A stretch of DNA of 64,000 nt. Origin: Phanerochaete sordida. Taxonomy: Eukaryota > Basidiomycota > Agaricomycetes > Polyporales > Phanerochaetaceae. The notes beneath the pieces were generated by a model, which saw nothing but the letters and a program-made list of their open reading frames with translations, made no database searches and was not told where the DNA came from. Numbering within the stretch: position 1 is the first letter of the stretch; every line of letters begins with the position of its first letter. The stretch spans positions 186,001-250,000 of the forward strand of contig BPQB01000020.1 in NCBI GenBank assembly GCA_019973155.2. Reading direction: 5' to 3'. Made by a program: the position numbers and the translations under genes. Below, piece by piece: positions 24,374-33,776 of this stretch.

Positions 24374-27174
24374 ATGATCTCGCCCATAAGTGCCAGCTCG
24401 TCCTCAACCAGCCTGTCACTCTCCGACCGCAACCGCGCACTGCCCTCGCTCCCGTCGCCCTCGCCGTCCGCGTCTAGCTCGAGCTCCGGGTCCTCCTCTC
24501 GTGTCTCACTCGTCACCGCCGATGACGGTGCGCAGATCTGCTTCCGTCGCGTCTGCCGATCCTTGCTCACTCCTCGCCACAGAGAACATCACTATCACCG
24601 CGAATCGCATGTCGCGGCTGTCGCTGAAGGGCAAGCAGAAGAGCCAGGAGTAAGCCGTCTCCGTATGCCCGCCACGCCCGGCTGACGTTTACGCGTGCAG
24701 GGACCTACGCCTACTCGCCGTCTCGACGCACATAACCGAGCTCACGTACAGCATCTCGGACATCGAGGCGCGGATATTCGGTCAGTGTGCCTCGTTGCAG
24801 CCGCTGCCTGGGAGACGTCATATTAACCGACGCCGTCCTTCTAGAAATACAGGAGCTGCGGCACAAATCACAGGCAGGCGACGCGTCTTCGACCTCGCGT
24901 GTCATCGATCAATCCCTCGCGCAACTCGACGAGCGGCTGCAGTTCGTCGAGGATGGCGTCGCCGCCGTGGCGGAGGCGATAGGGCCCGCGGTCGAGGCGC
25001 TCAAGGCATCCCCGGATGGCGCGAACGGCGAGGAGGAGATGCTCCTCCGGAAACACGCCGCAATGCTCGCAGAATGGGACGCGGTGCAGAGGGAGAGCCA
25101 GACTCTGCGCGAGGAGCTCAGAGAGGACAAGTGGTTGACGGTCTTCAGGACAGTGACAGAGCAGGCTGATGGTATGATGACAAGCTTAGAGAAAGCGGTC
25201 AACAGGTGTCAGGTGCGCGCGTTATGCTATCTTGCTCTCATGTATCTTCACTGACCCTATCGCATAGGACTTCATAGACAGAGTGCGGAGATATGGGCAC
25301 GACGATGGTCTATCCCGCTCTTCTTCCTCGGTCGCTTCAATAAGCTCAGACTCAGTCCCAAGTCTCGAGCAGTTCACCGCCCTTCAAGAGGCATACGAAG
25401 CGAAGAAGAAGTATGTCCATCCATGTTGAGAAACGCGGTTTTCTGATACACGAGCAGGCACTACATGCCCGCGACAACCAAAGTCTTGTCAATTATAGAC
25501 AAGGGAGTGCAAGAGCGCGTGACCAAGAATGGGGAATGCCTTCGACGTCACGCAGAATGCACACAGCGGTGGCAGCACATCAGAGGAAGAATCACACGAA
25601 CCGACAAGGACATGGAATCCATTCGCAAGTACTTCCTGTCTGAAGATATCACGCCAAGCGAGAGCGCAGGCTCAAGCTTGTCTGTGACTACAAATCAAAC
25701 GAAGAGCACCTTTCTCACCACGAGTCCGCCCAATGGTTCGCAGTCGGGGAAGTCGAAGACCGGTTCGACCATCTCGCGCGCGACGTCGCCGTTTCGGAAG
25801 CTTGCGCGGAAGATGAAGAAGGGATCGAAGTCCCCTGCCCCTTCCGTTCCTACTACTCCTGCGATACCGAAGCTGGACACTCTTATGCTACCAACGGCCC
25901 CCTCGTCCGAGCCGACACGTATGTTGCGCCATAGATCATCACTGTTCAACCTCCTGAGCAAGGAGTCCTCGCCCTTGACCCCGGACCGACCAGGGCACAA
26001 GCACAGCCAGAGCCTCACCCCAGACTCATCTCCGTTACGGGTATCAGACCTCAATAGCAGTATCAACCAGACTCTGAAGATTAACAGGCCGAAGTGGAAT
26101 AGCTCGACGAGGGTTCAAGACGACGAGACGCGCAATAGCACCGTCAAATCGAGACGAATGTCCAACGCAGGCAGCTACGGTTTTCCCGATGACCAGTCAC
26201 CGCTCGCCTCAGTCACGAGCACACCTTACAAGCGTAGCGTCTCGCGCAGTTCCATGGCGTCGTCAAGACCTTGGTCGCCGGTTACTTCCTCTAACTCGAC
26301 AGCTCAGTCGTCCAACAATCAACCTTTAGCCTCCCTCTACCGACCGCCTTCGCGAGCGCAAACTCCCGGTCTGTCCGCCGTGTCACCGCGGCAACGGGCG
26401 AGGACACCGAGTCATATACCACGGCCGTCGCTCACAGGTGGCAGTCATTTCCGCTCCATCTCGGGCAGCATCTCCCCATCTCATAGCGGCAGCTCCAACT
26501 GGGATGACGAAGGCAACAGCTCTCTCCTGCAACGAGCTCTCTCCCCCACCGGCCGCCAGACCCCAAGCGGCCATCCTCCGCGACCACCAAGTCGCTCGAT
26601 GATCCCCGTGCCCGTACCCAATGTACAGGTACAGGGAGCGTCCCGGCCGTCAAGCGTAATGTCCAATTACCGGCCGGAAAGTTCCATGTCATTCCGTGGC
26701 TCTGCAATGCGGGCACAGACTCCAGAGGCCCTGCGAACGACGCCGAGACCCTCTGCGGTGACCCCACGGCTGCCGCCCTCCAGCTTCCACTCCGGGCCGC
26801 GCACGCCCGTCCGCCCGCCGTCGCGCTCTGGCGCCTCCACGCCGAGCCTTGACGGCAAGCCCGTGCACATCTACGTCCCGGCGAACCCGCGGGACCCGCT
26901 CGACGCCGAGGTCGCGGCGGTCGCGAACCACATGGCGCACGGGCTGCTCATCGAGCGGCTCGACCCGCCGCTGCGGGGCGCGCCGCGCGAGGGCGAGGAG
27001 CTGCGCGCGCAGTACGCGTTCAGCAACGCGCTCGCGCGCAAGGTCGTCAACTGCAAACTCACGACGATGGCGCGCCCCGGGCGCGACTACACGACGCGCA
27101 AGGTCATGTGCCGCGTCGGCGGCGGGTGGCAGGACCTGCCGGTGTACATCATGAACAGGCAGGCGGGCATCTAG
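24374..27174 (+). CDS. Kar9-like microtubule-associated protein with C-terminal GAR-type domain
   Basis: Probable cytoskeletal protein linking microtubule plus ends to the cortex. Four small exons give a helical N-half (ITELTYSISDIEARIFE, LAQLDERLQFVEDGVAAV, WLTVFRTVTEQADGMMTS, FTALQEAYEAKKKHYMPAT, VLSIIDKGVQERVTKNGEC) like the Kar9 helical domain. The long last exon is a Ser/Pro/Arg-rich region of ~400 residues with many SPxR/TPxR-type sites. The last ~75 residues resemble a Gas2-related (GAR) microtubule-binding domain, with YTTRKVMCRVGGGWQDLPVY and the end MNRQAGI. The start is the first ATG in a Ser-rich exon. The protein ends 287 bp before arm A of the inverted duplication. Kar9 naming rests on fold-level resemblance. 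Confidence 0.72.
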
Positions 27175-28440
27175 CCTGCGCGTGCCGCTTTTCTCGCCGT
27201 GGACTGTCGTTTACTCCTACGCCTTGCATATTACGCCAACTATGGATACCATAATCCTCTAGTAGTAGCCGTCCTCGTTACCTCGCATGCATGTCTGGAT
27301 CCCTCAACCTTAGCACCGTTTGCATTCATTCGCATTATGGAATATGGAATATACCTATCCTTGGATTTTCCAGTATCCCCATTGTTGGAACGCAGCCTTG
27401 CTCTGCGCTGCGAAGACGCGTCGAGTCGTCAAAGATTTCGGCCAGGGCCCGCACGCCATGTATGCTGATAATCAAGTAACCATCCATTCTTCTGAACTCG
27501 ACACTGTACAAATCGAAACGAGATACTGTGGGATAGAGTCTATACATCCACCATGATCATGAGAATCCTCAGTAATCCACCAAGTTCTACAAAAAAAAGA
27601 GATGGTAGGTTGACCGCCAGATGGTGGAACAGGACGCGAGGCACATAGCCGCAAACAACAACCGAAGACAACCAAAGACCATCCACCAGACGATGCAGGC
27701 AAGGCGGCAGGAGACGTCAGGGCACAGCAAGACCAGAGACCAAGGGTCGACGAGAGACCACAAGCGAGGCTCGCAAGAGGACGCAGGCTCGAGGACGACA
27801 GTGGGCGAGAGACCACCGAGAAGCGACATGGCGACCTAGAGACGAAGAAGACCTAAGTCGAACGTGGGAAGGCAAGCGGGCATGAGGCCCAGCGCAGGCT
27901 GGAGGCGATGAAATCGAGTGCACGGAATGCCCGACACTATCGAATGTGCATCGCGCAGCCTGGGCTGGGTTTCGTGGACACTTGCCGGTCCGTGTTCGAG
28001 TCGGTTCAGGTCGCCTGGAGGTCGTCGTGTCGCTGTCGGTGGTGAGTTCGTCCAGAGGCGTATCAAGACCTGCGAGGTCGGGCGAGTGGTCGAGTGTGGA
28101 GGCTCGTCGGCCTTGGCTTGGTGGTGGTGACGTCGTCCGACGATGTCGTCGTGGACAGTGTGGAAGTCGGCGAGAGCGCAGGCGAGGTCTCGTCGGTTGT
28201 TGAATGAAGCGGCGGGCTGGCTGCTGGGCGTCGATACATACATCGTGCGTCGACCAAGCCCAACCCGGGCCGACCTTGGCGAGCAGAGGCGCGTTTGTGC
28301 GCATGCTTGCCTTCGCGGAGGCCAGCCGTGCGAAACGCCTTTGGTACAAGCGGAAACATATGGACCGCAATCACCACGCACCTGTTTCCTCAATGCATCC
28401 CGAGGGCGGTGGCTGACCGCCTTTTGATACGAACTTGGTA

Positions 28441-29748
28441 TCACTTGATCGAGGACCGCAGAGTCGAACGGGATGAGGGACCGAAGGTGCGGTATTGTCC
28501 ACGTAGCCGTTCCTCGAAGGAGGTCGCCGGTCCTCTGGACGGTGTACTTCGATGGGATAGATGAGTTGAAGATGATGTTGAAGATGACAAGGGATCGGAA
28601 AGACAAGAACTGGAGCGCCGAGAATGAGAAGGCCAGGAGCTGGATGACGACGAGCCGGAGCCTGATAGCCCAGAAGATATCGAACCAGAAGACGTTGACC
28701 GAGGCGAGGATGAACCAGACGATGAGCCGGAGGACGAAGATCCGCGAGATGAGAGACCGAGGGATGCGAGCGGAGGATCGGCCATCGAAAGCGCAGACAT
28801 GAGCGCAGCGAAGAACAGCTCGGGGATGACGACGTCGTCAGTGTCAACCTTGTCCTGGACGGAGACCGGAGTCGTAGAGATCGTCGCGACCCACGTTGCA
28901 GCGTCCGTGATGTAGTAGGTCGCCCGCGATGGTTCGTCAGTCGAGCTCGCCTTGCAAAGCGAGTACGACTCGCGCTTCTTCGACCGCTTTGACCGTCGCT
29001 TCTGTAACAATGACAGAGGTGAGCAGAGCAACGCATACGAAAGTCCGGGCATACACACTTTTCCCTTGTGCGGGTTCGGGAACGCGACGGTGAAGACTAC
29101 GATCCAGAAGACGAAGGCCAAGAGCATGTACCAGGGATTCCACCAGTCGAGGTCATCGTCGCCAGCGAGACCAGTGGGGCTAGACGACAGTTGCGGAGAC
29201 GAGAAGCACTGTGCAGTCTGCCAGACGAAGAAAGCCAGACACGTCGCGACACGCGATGGCTCATAGGCGTGGACTTGACCGGGGATGCGCACGTCGATGT
29301 CGGTAGAGGTCTCCCAGAAGAGCGACAGAGGCGGGCAGGCGGGTGGCTCGTAGACCTGGAGTGCAGACGAGGGGCGAACGACGAGGTCGAGGACGGAGGT
29401 TACCGGGGTCGTGAGCGACAGGTGCGCCTTGGTGAAGGCGACATCTGGCAGTCGTGGACCGAAGACGAGATGGTCGAGATGGGAGTAGTTGGCGCGGCCC
29501 GAGGACGAGCTGGAGGATTGACGGGCGGTGTTTCTGGTTCGAGTAGTCCGGTGTGTGGTTCTGGCCTTGGTTCGTTTGGAGGATCCGAAGTTACGGAGAA
29601 TGCGACGGGTTTGCTTCTGGGTCCATTTGGCGGTCGAAGCGACGAGCTTCCTTGGGTTGTAGACGACCTTGAATTGTGCGGGTGCGACGTTCACCACGTT
29701 GAGGACCAGCCCCAACCAGACGATGACGCCGAATGCCTCGAGAAGCAT
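28441..29748 (-). CDS. unrecognised 416-aa membrane protein, copy A
   Basis: Family not recognised. The N-terminus MLLEAFGVIVWLGLVLNVV is a signal anchor or first helix. A basic Arg/Thr-rich region follows (RRILRNFGSSKRTKART), then NYSHLDHLVFGPRLPDV. A second hydrophobic stretch is WYMLLAFVFWIVVFTVAF before PNPHKGK. A 57-nt intron (29002-29058) has GT...AG ends and no internal stop, so unspliced reading also stays open. The second exon gives ATYYITDAATWVATI, PELFFAALMSALSMADPPL, then a very Ser-rich stretch and the end STLRSSIK. The copy in arm B has the same intron and the same spliced length. Two retained frames of equal length suggest function. Confidence 0.6.
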   Translation of the reverse strand: MLLEAFGVIVWLGLVLNVVNVAPAQFKVVYNPRKLVASTAKWTQKQTRRILRNFGSSKRTKARTTHRTTRTRNTARQSSSSSSGRANYSHLDHLVFGPRLPDVAFTKAHLSLTTPVTSVLDLVVRPSSALQVYEPPACPPLSLFWETSTDIDVRIPGQVHAYEPSRVATCLAFFVWQTAQCFSSPQLSSSPTGLAGDDDLDWWNPWYMLLAFVFWIVVFTVAFPNPHKGKVCMPGLSYALLCSPLSLLQKRRSKRSKKRESYSLCKASSTDEPSRATYYITDAATWVATISTTPVSVQDKVDTDDVVIPELFFAALMSALSMADPPLASLGLSSRGSSSSGSSSGSSSPRSTSSGSISSGLSGSGSSSSSSWPSHSRRSSSCLSDPLSSSTSSSTHLSHRSTPSRGPATSFEERLRGQYRTFGPSSRSTLRSSIK

Positions 29749-30730
29749 CGCGCTTCCCGGGCTTCGAGAGGATGAAGTGAGGAGTGGGTGCCGCTACTGG
29801 GTGACAGGCAGTGACTGAGGAGGTGAAGAGCTGTCGAAGAGAGAGGCGACGGCTGCGGCGTGACAGACGAGGAGGAGACGAAGGTGGTGGTAGCGGGCAG
29901 GGAAGAAACGAGCGCCGATGTTCGACTTTATGTTTGGCGTGTTTGGCGTGTTTGGTCGAGGTCTCGAAGACATGGCTTCCGTCCGAAAGCAGAATGCTGC
30001 CTTTCCTGGGTATCAGCCGCCAGATGTAGGTCGGACGTACCCCATTGACGAAGGCACAGCATGCTAGCATCTGTGGTGTCGGAGAACGCGAAGATGCTGG
30101 CCGCTACCGGTAGACCGGAGACTTCCAACGGTCACTGGCATCTGCTGAGCCAGCTGCCAGTGCACCCAGAAATGGTTTATGCATAGGCTAGTCACAAGCC
30201 TGCAGTGCCTATAGCTTTCTAACAGTTGTTGAGCGACGCCAGTGACAGCCCTTAGATTTTATACGTGCCTTAACTATGATGCTGCGACCGAGGATGCCCC
30301 TCAGTAAGTTCAGCAAATATCGCGCCGACGGCTAGTGTCTTGATCAGCCTGGTGGCCCTCGCTTGGAGGTCGGTCGATACTGTAAAACCTGGAAGATGAA
30401 TGCACGGCAGCTTGTACGCTCGGCACGAAAGAGGTCGGAGATGAGAGTGAGAACAAGGATCAGTCATGACCGACATCTAAAACAGGCAAGCGGTGTCCCC
30501 GTGGCGTCGGGAGACCCTTTGAAACCGCTTAATGTCGCCTGCGCTGCGGTTGCAGTTCTAGCAACAGATAGCAAGATCGATGTCGTCCATGTGCAGAACT
30601 AGAAGGTCGATACAAGGCTGAGGAGGGTACTTACACTAAATCACAGGTATCAAGCGGATGTCCAAGCCTGCGTCGCAGGGGGCGTATACCACTACAGAGT
30701 AAATAGAACGAGAAGCGAGATGGACCAGGA
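29749..30730. other. duplicated spacer between the membrane-protein and F-box genes (arm A)
   Basis: Corresponds to 49798-50777 of arm B. Short conserved frames are visible, for example IPRKGSILLSDGSHVF in both arms about 200-270 bp before the membrane-protein start. Neither arm keeps a long frame. It may hold an unrecognised small gene, an upstream exon, or only promoter sequence. Confidence 0.4.
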
Positions 30731-32167
30731 CTACCACGGGAAAAAGAAGAACGGCGGGTCGTCGTCGGAGAAGTCCTCGTCGTAATATGGATCGCCATAC
30801 AGCTCTTCGTCGTCTTCGTCGTACTCGTCTTCATCGTCCCAGTTCTCGGCACCGTCCCACTCGACACTCGCCGCGTCCTTCCGCAGCTTCACGATGTCGT
30901 CTTGGCACACGTTCATGCAGTCGCGTAGTCGCAGCACGAGGGGGCACTTGGATCGGCGGCGCGTCGCAAGCATCTTCGTGTACTGCGGCAGCAGGCCCGC
31001 GTCCGCGTCTGCGCCGTACACGTCCGGCGCCGTCCGCCGCAATCGCAGACCCGTGAGCTGCAGCGTGCGCAGGCCCGGCAGGAACGGCTGCATCTTGCGC
31101 CGCGGCTTCTCCGACGAGCCCTGCGCGGGCACCGGCGGCGTCGTAGCCGGGGCTGGGACGCGGCCGGCGAGGGCCTCGGGGAGCCCCGTCTCGCCGAAGC
31201 GACCGACGTCCAGCTCGCGCAGCCCCGTCATTCTCCCGCACATCCGCAACCACTCCTTCTTCTCCATCGTGTGGTCGTGCGCCCCAAGGTACAGGGTCCG
31301 TACGTTCGCAATCGGCAGCGTATCCAGAACGACGTTGAGGAGGGTGGTCTGACCGTAGGACGGCCGGTACATTGTTATACAGAGCTTGGGCTGTGCTTTG
31401 GGAGGAATAGCGCTGGATGGCACTGGATGCAGGACAGATATTGGGTAGTCTTGCGTCCATGCCTTCAACGACGTCTCGTTAATGCTCAGGGTGAGCAGAG
31501 GGGGCACGACTATCCCGTGCTCGGGGTCTGACCGGAGCTTAGAGCTGAGTACAGGACACAGCTGAGCCACCTCGTTGGACCTCAGGTCCGTGCAGTCGAG
31601 CTGAAGGGTTACGTCGGCGGGGAATGCCATGTGCTGCAGCACGAACGCGCAAGTCTTTGCCGACGATCCGAGCAACAGTGTTCGGAGATGGGGTAGGTTG
31701 ACCATGAGATCGTTGATGAGGGGAGGTGTATCATCTGGGAGTGAGGGCAACACGCCCTTCAACTCGAGGTTTTGCAGAGCAGGCATACCCTCGAGTGCTC
31801 GCAGAACTGTAGTGATGCTAGCGGTCAGATACTCGTACGGCGTATCCCCTGAGCGGAAAGTCAAGTGTGTGAGTGTTGATTTGAACACAGAGCTCTGCCA
31901 AGAAACTCGCGTGTCCACCAGCTCAAGGTGGGTCAGCGATGGAAGGTCGACATGCATGTCGGAATTGTGAATGAAGACGTTGTGAGCAGAAGCGGAGCCA
32001 ATTGCTTCGCCTAGCTGAGTTTCGGTATTATCCGGAGACCTGAATGAGGCAAGCGATAGCTCCGTGGCGCTTTGCCCGTGCTTTGACCTCGCATATGCAT
32101 CCTCTGGTCGGCTGTGCTGTAATGTGTCACGTCGCAGCGTATCAATCGCGTACAATACCACTCCCAC
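30731..32167 (-). CDS. truncated F-box/leucine-rich paralogue lacking the F-box (copy A)
   Basis: From VDLPSLTHLELVDTR to DDPPFFFFPW this frame parallels the F-box gene of arm B, with Leu-rich repeats (LPALQNLELKGVLPSL-like), a Pro-rich insert, and a C-terminal acidic Asp/Glu/Tyr tail. Upstream of 31951 the similarity stops: the ~200 N-terminal residues with the F-box are missing. About 72 unrelated residues (MGVVLYAIDTLRRDTLQH...) take their place. The frame is open throughout with no stop. It lacks one Asp-Ala pair present in the other copy. It may be a chimeric gene with a new start, or a 5'-truncated pseudogene that has not yet gained stops. Without an F-box it could not recruit Skp1. Confidence 0.5.
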   Translation of the reverse strand: MGVVLYAIDTLRRDTLQHSRPEDAYARSKHGQSATELSLASFRSPDNTETQLGEAIGSASAHNVFIHNSDMHVDLPSLTHLELVDTRVSWQSSVFKSTLTHLTFRSGDTPYEYLTASITTVLRALEGMPALQNLELKGVLPSLPDDTPPLINDLMVNLPHLRTLLLGSSAKTCAFVLQHMAFPADVTLQLDCTDLRSNEVAQLCPVLSSKLRSDPEHGIVVPPLLTLSINETSLKAWTQDYPISVLHPVPSSAIPPKAQPKLCITMYRPSYGQTTLLNVVLDTLPIANVRTLYLGAHDHTMEKKEWLRMCGRMTGLRELDVGRFGETGLPEALAGRVPAPATTPPVPAQGSSEKPRRKMQPFLPGLRTLQLTGLRLRRTAPDVYGADADAGLLPQYTKMLATRRRSKCPLVLRLRDCMNVCQDDIVKLRKDAASVEWDGAENWDDEDEYDEDDEELYGDPYYDEDFSDDDPPFFFFPW

Positions 32168-32426
32168 GGTAGGCGAAGATGCTTGTGAGTGAGCTATCGC
32201 CGCAGCGCTCTTGTTAGCACTACTAGAGAATACGATACGATAGGCCCCAAGGACTGGCGACCTGCATCCCGCAGGTGCCAGCCAAGCGCCAACACAGCTT
32301 GAGATATCAATGCTACGATCACGAGCCTGTCACCGTGCTGCGCAAGTTATTTATTTAAATGAGCGATGAGCTCGTGTGGGGTCTACGCAATTTACCATAT
32401 TCCTTTGGTGTTACACCGCACAACCC

Positions 32427-33776
32427 TCACCCAAACCCCACATCCCTCAAGCGCGGCCGCCCAGACCTGGCCACCCGCGCCCACTGCTTCGCCATCCACA
32501 CGCCCCGCCCCAGCGCCTCTCTCCACGCAGGGCCAAGCGTCCGGCGCGCGCCGCCGACGTACCCCGCGCGCCGCGGCCGCCCAAAGCGCTTCGCGCTCCC
32601 CGCCATGCACGCCTCCTCGCCGCTCGCACACGCCTCGTACGCGACGGGCTCTGGCACCCGATGCCGCGGGAGCCGGAAGGCCGGGTCCTCCGCCAGCGGG
32701 CGGAAACGCGTCTGCGACGCGGAGATAGCGCGGCGCATGCCGGAGGCGTAGGCGTCGACGCTGGGCCACGGACGGAGCGCGTCGCTCCGTGGAGCAGGGT
32801 CGCTGCGGGCTGGGGGCAGTGGCCTGCGTGCGGAGGACGGTGCCCGGAGGGGCGGTGGAGGGGGAGGGTCGTCGGACGTGGCATGCTGCGGTTCCCGCGA
32901 GTGTCGCACGCAGTCAGAGCCGGGAGTAAGCTGGCCGTGTGGGTCTCCGCGGCGGTGTTCGTGCACATGGTACGACACTGTTCGGGGCGGCGGCGGCGGC
33001 GTAGGGGCGTCGTAGGTGCCGCTTTCCGGCTCCTGCGGCGACCGGTCACAGCTCGGACTAGCAGCGACTGGGCTGCGTGCATCTACCCGGGAGTACTTTC
33101 CCGAGTGGTTCGGCGGCGCACTGGATTCCTGCGCTCTTCTGGTGTCCCCGCGCGAGGATGGCGCGAACAGCGAGGCGCCGAGCTGCTGCGCGCGGATGTA
33201 ACGGCGCTCATCGCGGGAGGCGAGGATCGCGAAGAACTCCGCGCGCAGCGATTGTGGCGTCCTGAGCGCGTTCTCCGAGGGCGGAGTTCTGGGAGGCTGT
33301 CGAGATTGGTGAGTACGAACATTGTCTCTGTGAGTGCGTTCGCTTCGTTCTGTTGTTGATGTCATTTGAATAGGTGCTGTAGGATCGTCCGTTGATTCGT
33401 CTTCGAAGCGAAAGAATGTGAATGTGTTCTCCATGCTGTCCCTGGCGTGGGAGCGCAGAGACGATGGGTAGTCGCCTGGCCACAGGTCCCCCGACTCTAG
33501 GTAACAAGGTGCGCAGGCTTCGAAATCCTCGAGGTCTGACACGCTGCTTGCCGAGCCCGTCGGCGACAGCGGCGGGGTGCTGATGAGAGAAGATGAGGTC
33601 GATACATGGCGGCCGGTGCGTACCCGCGGCAGCTTCGGCCGTCGGCGCGTCGAAAAGGGGCTTGGGAAGTCTAGCGTGCAGAGGTTTGGTTGATGAGACA
33701 AGGTGAGTGGCAGCAGAATACGTAGATAGTGGGGCAACTCACCAGGCATAGCTGAATCTCTGGCGTCTATAGGCAT
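32427..33776 (-). CDS. orphan protein, ~425 aa, Pro/Arg/Ser-rich
   Basis: Not recognised. The chosen start gives MPIDARDSAMP. It is followed by an in-frame 72-nt segment (33671-33742) with good splice ends (GTGAGTTG...CACGCTAG) that is best read as an intron, then DFPSPFSTRRRPKLPRV. More ordered text follows: SSVSDLEDFEACAPCYLES, MENTFTFFRFEDESTDD, and LRAEFFAILASRDERRYIR. The last ~200 residues are Pro/Arg-rich. The minus-strand frame is open to 34208, but the upstream part looks like GC-rich spacer. No domain is seen. The gene lies between arm A and the kinase gene. Confidence 0.45.
   Translation of the reverse strand: MPIDARDSAMPGELPHYLRILLPLTLSHQPNLCTLDFPSPFSTRRRPKLPRVRTGRHVSTSSSLISTPPLSPTGSASSVSDLEDFEACAPCYLESGDLWPGDYPSSLRSHARDSMENTFTFFRFEDESTDDPTAPIQMTSTTERSERTHRDNVRTHQSRQPPRTPPSENALRTPQSLRAEFFAILASRDERRYIRAQQLGASLFAPSSRGDTRRAQESSAPPNHSGKYSRVDARSPVAASPSCDRSPQEPESGTYDAPTPPPPPRTVSYHVHEHRRGDPHGQLTPGSDCVRHSREPQHATSDDPPPPPPLRAPSSARRPLPPARSDPAPRSDALRPWPSVDAYASGMRRAISASQTRFRPLAEDPAFRLPRHRVPEPVAYEACASGEEACMAGSAKRFGRPRRAGYVGGARRTLGPAWREALGRGVWMAKQWARVARSGRPRLRDVGFG

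Larger units (their letters stand above)
27461..31951 (-). repeat. arm A of a ~4.5-kb inverted segmental duplication
   Basis: The reverse complement matches 48571-53073 along its whole length, in genes and spacers alike. One edge is GTCGACCTTCC inside the F-box gene; the other is near TTGATTA..AGCAT after the membrane-protein gene. The two encoded F-box-gene segments differ at roughly 25 of ~400 residues by eye. Small indels exist in the spacers. No inverted ends, target duplication or transposase was found, so it looks like a segmental duplication and not a transposon. Confidence 0.9.

Noticed and set aside
27461..31951. Reading the duplicated arms as a transposon
   Set aside because: No terminal repeats, target duplication, transposase or reverse transcriptase; one edge falls inside a gene of normal structure.
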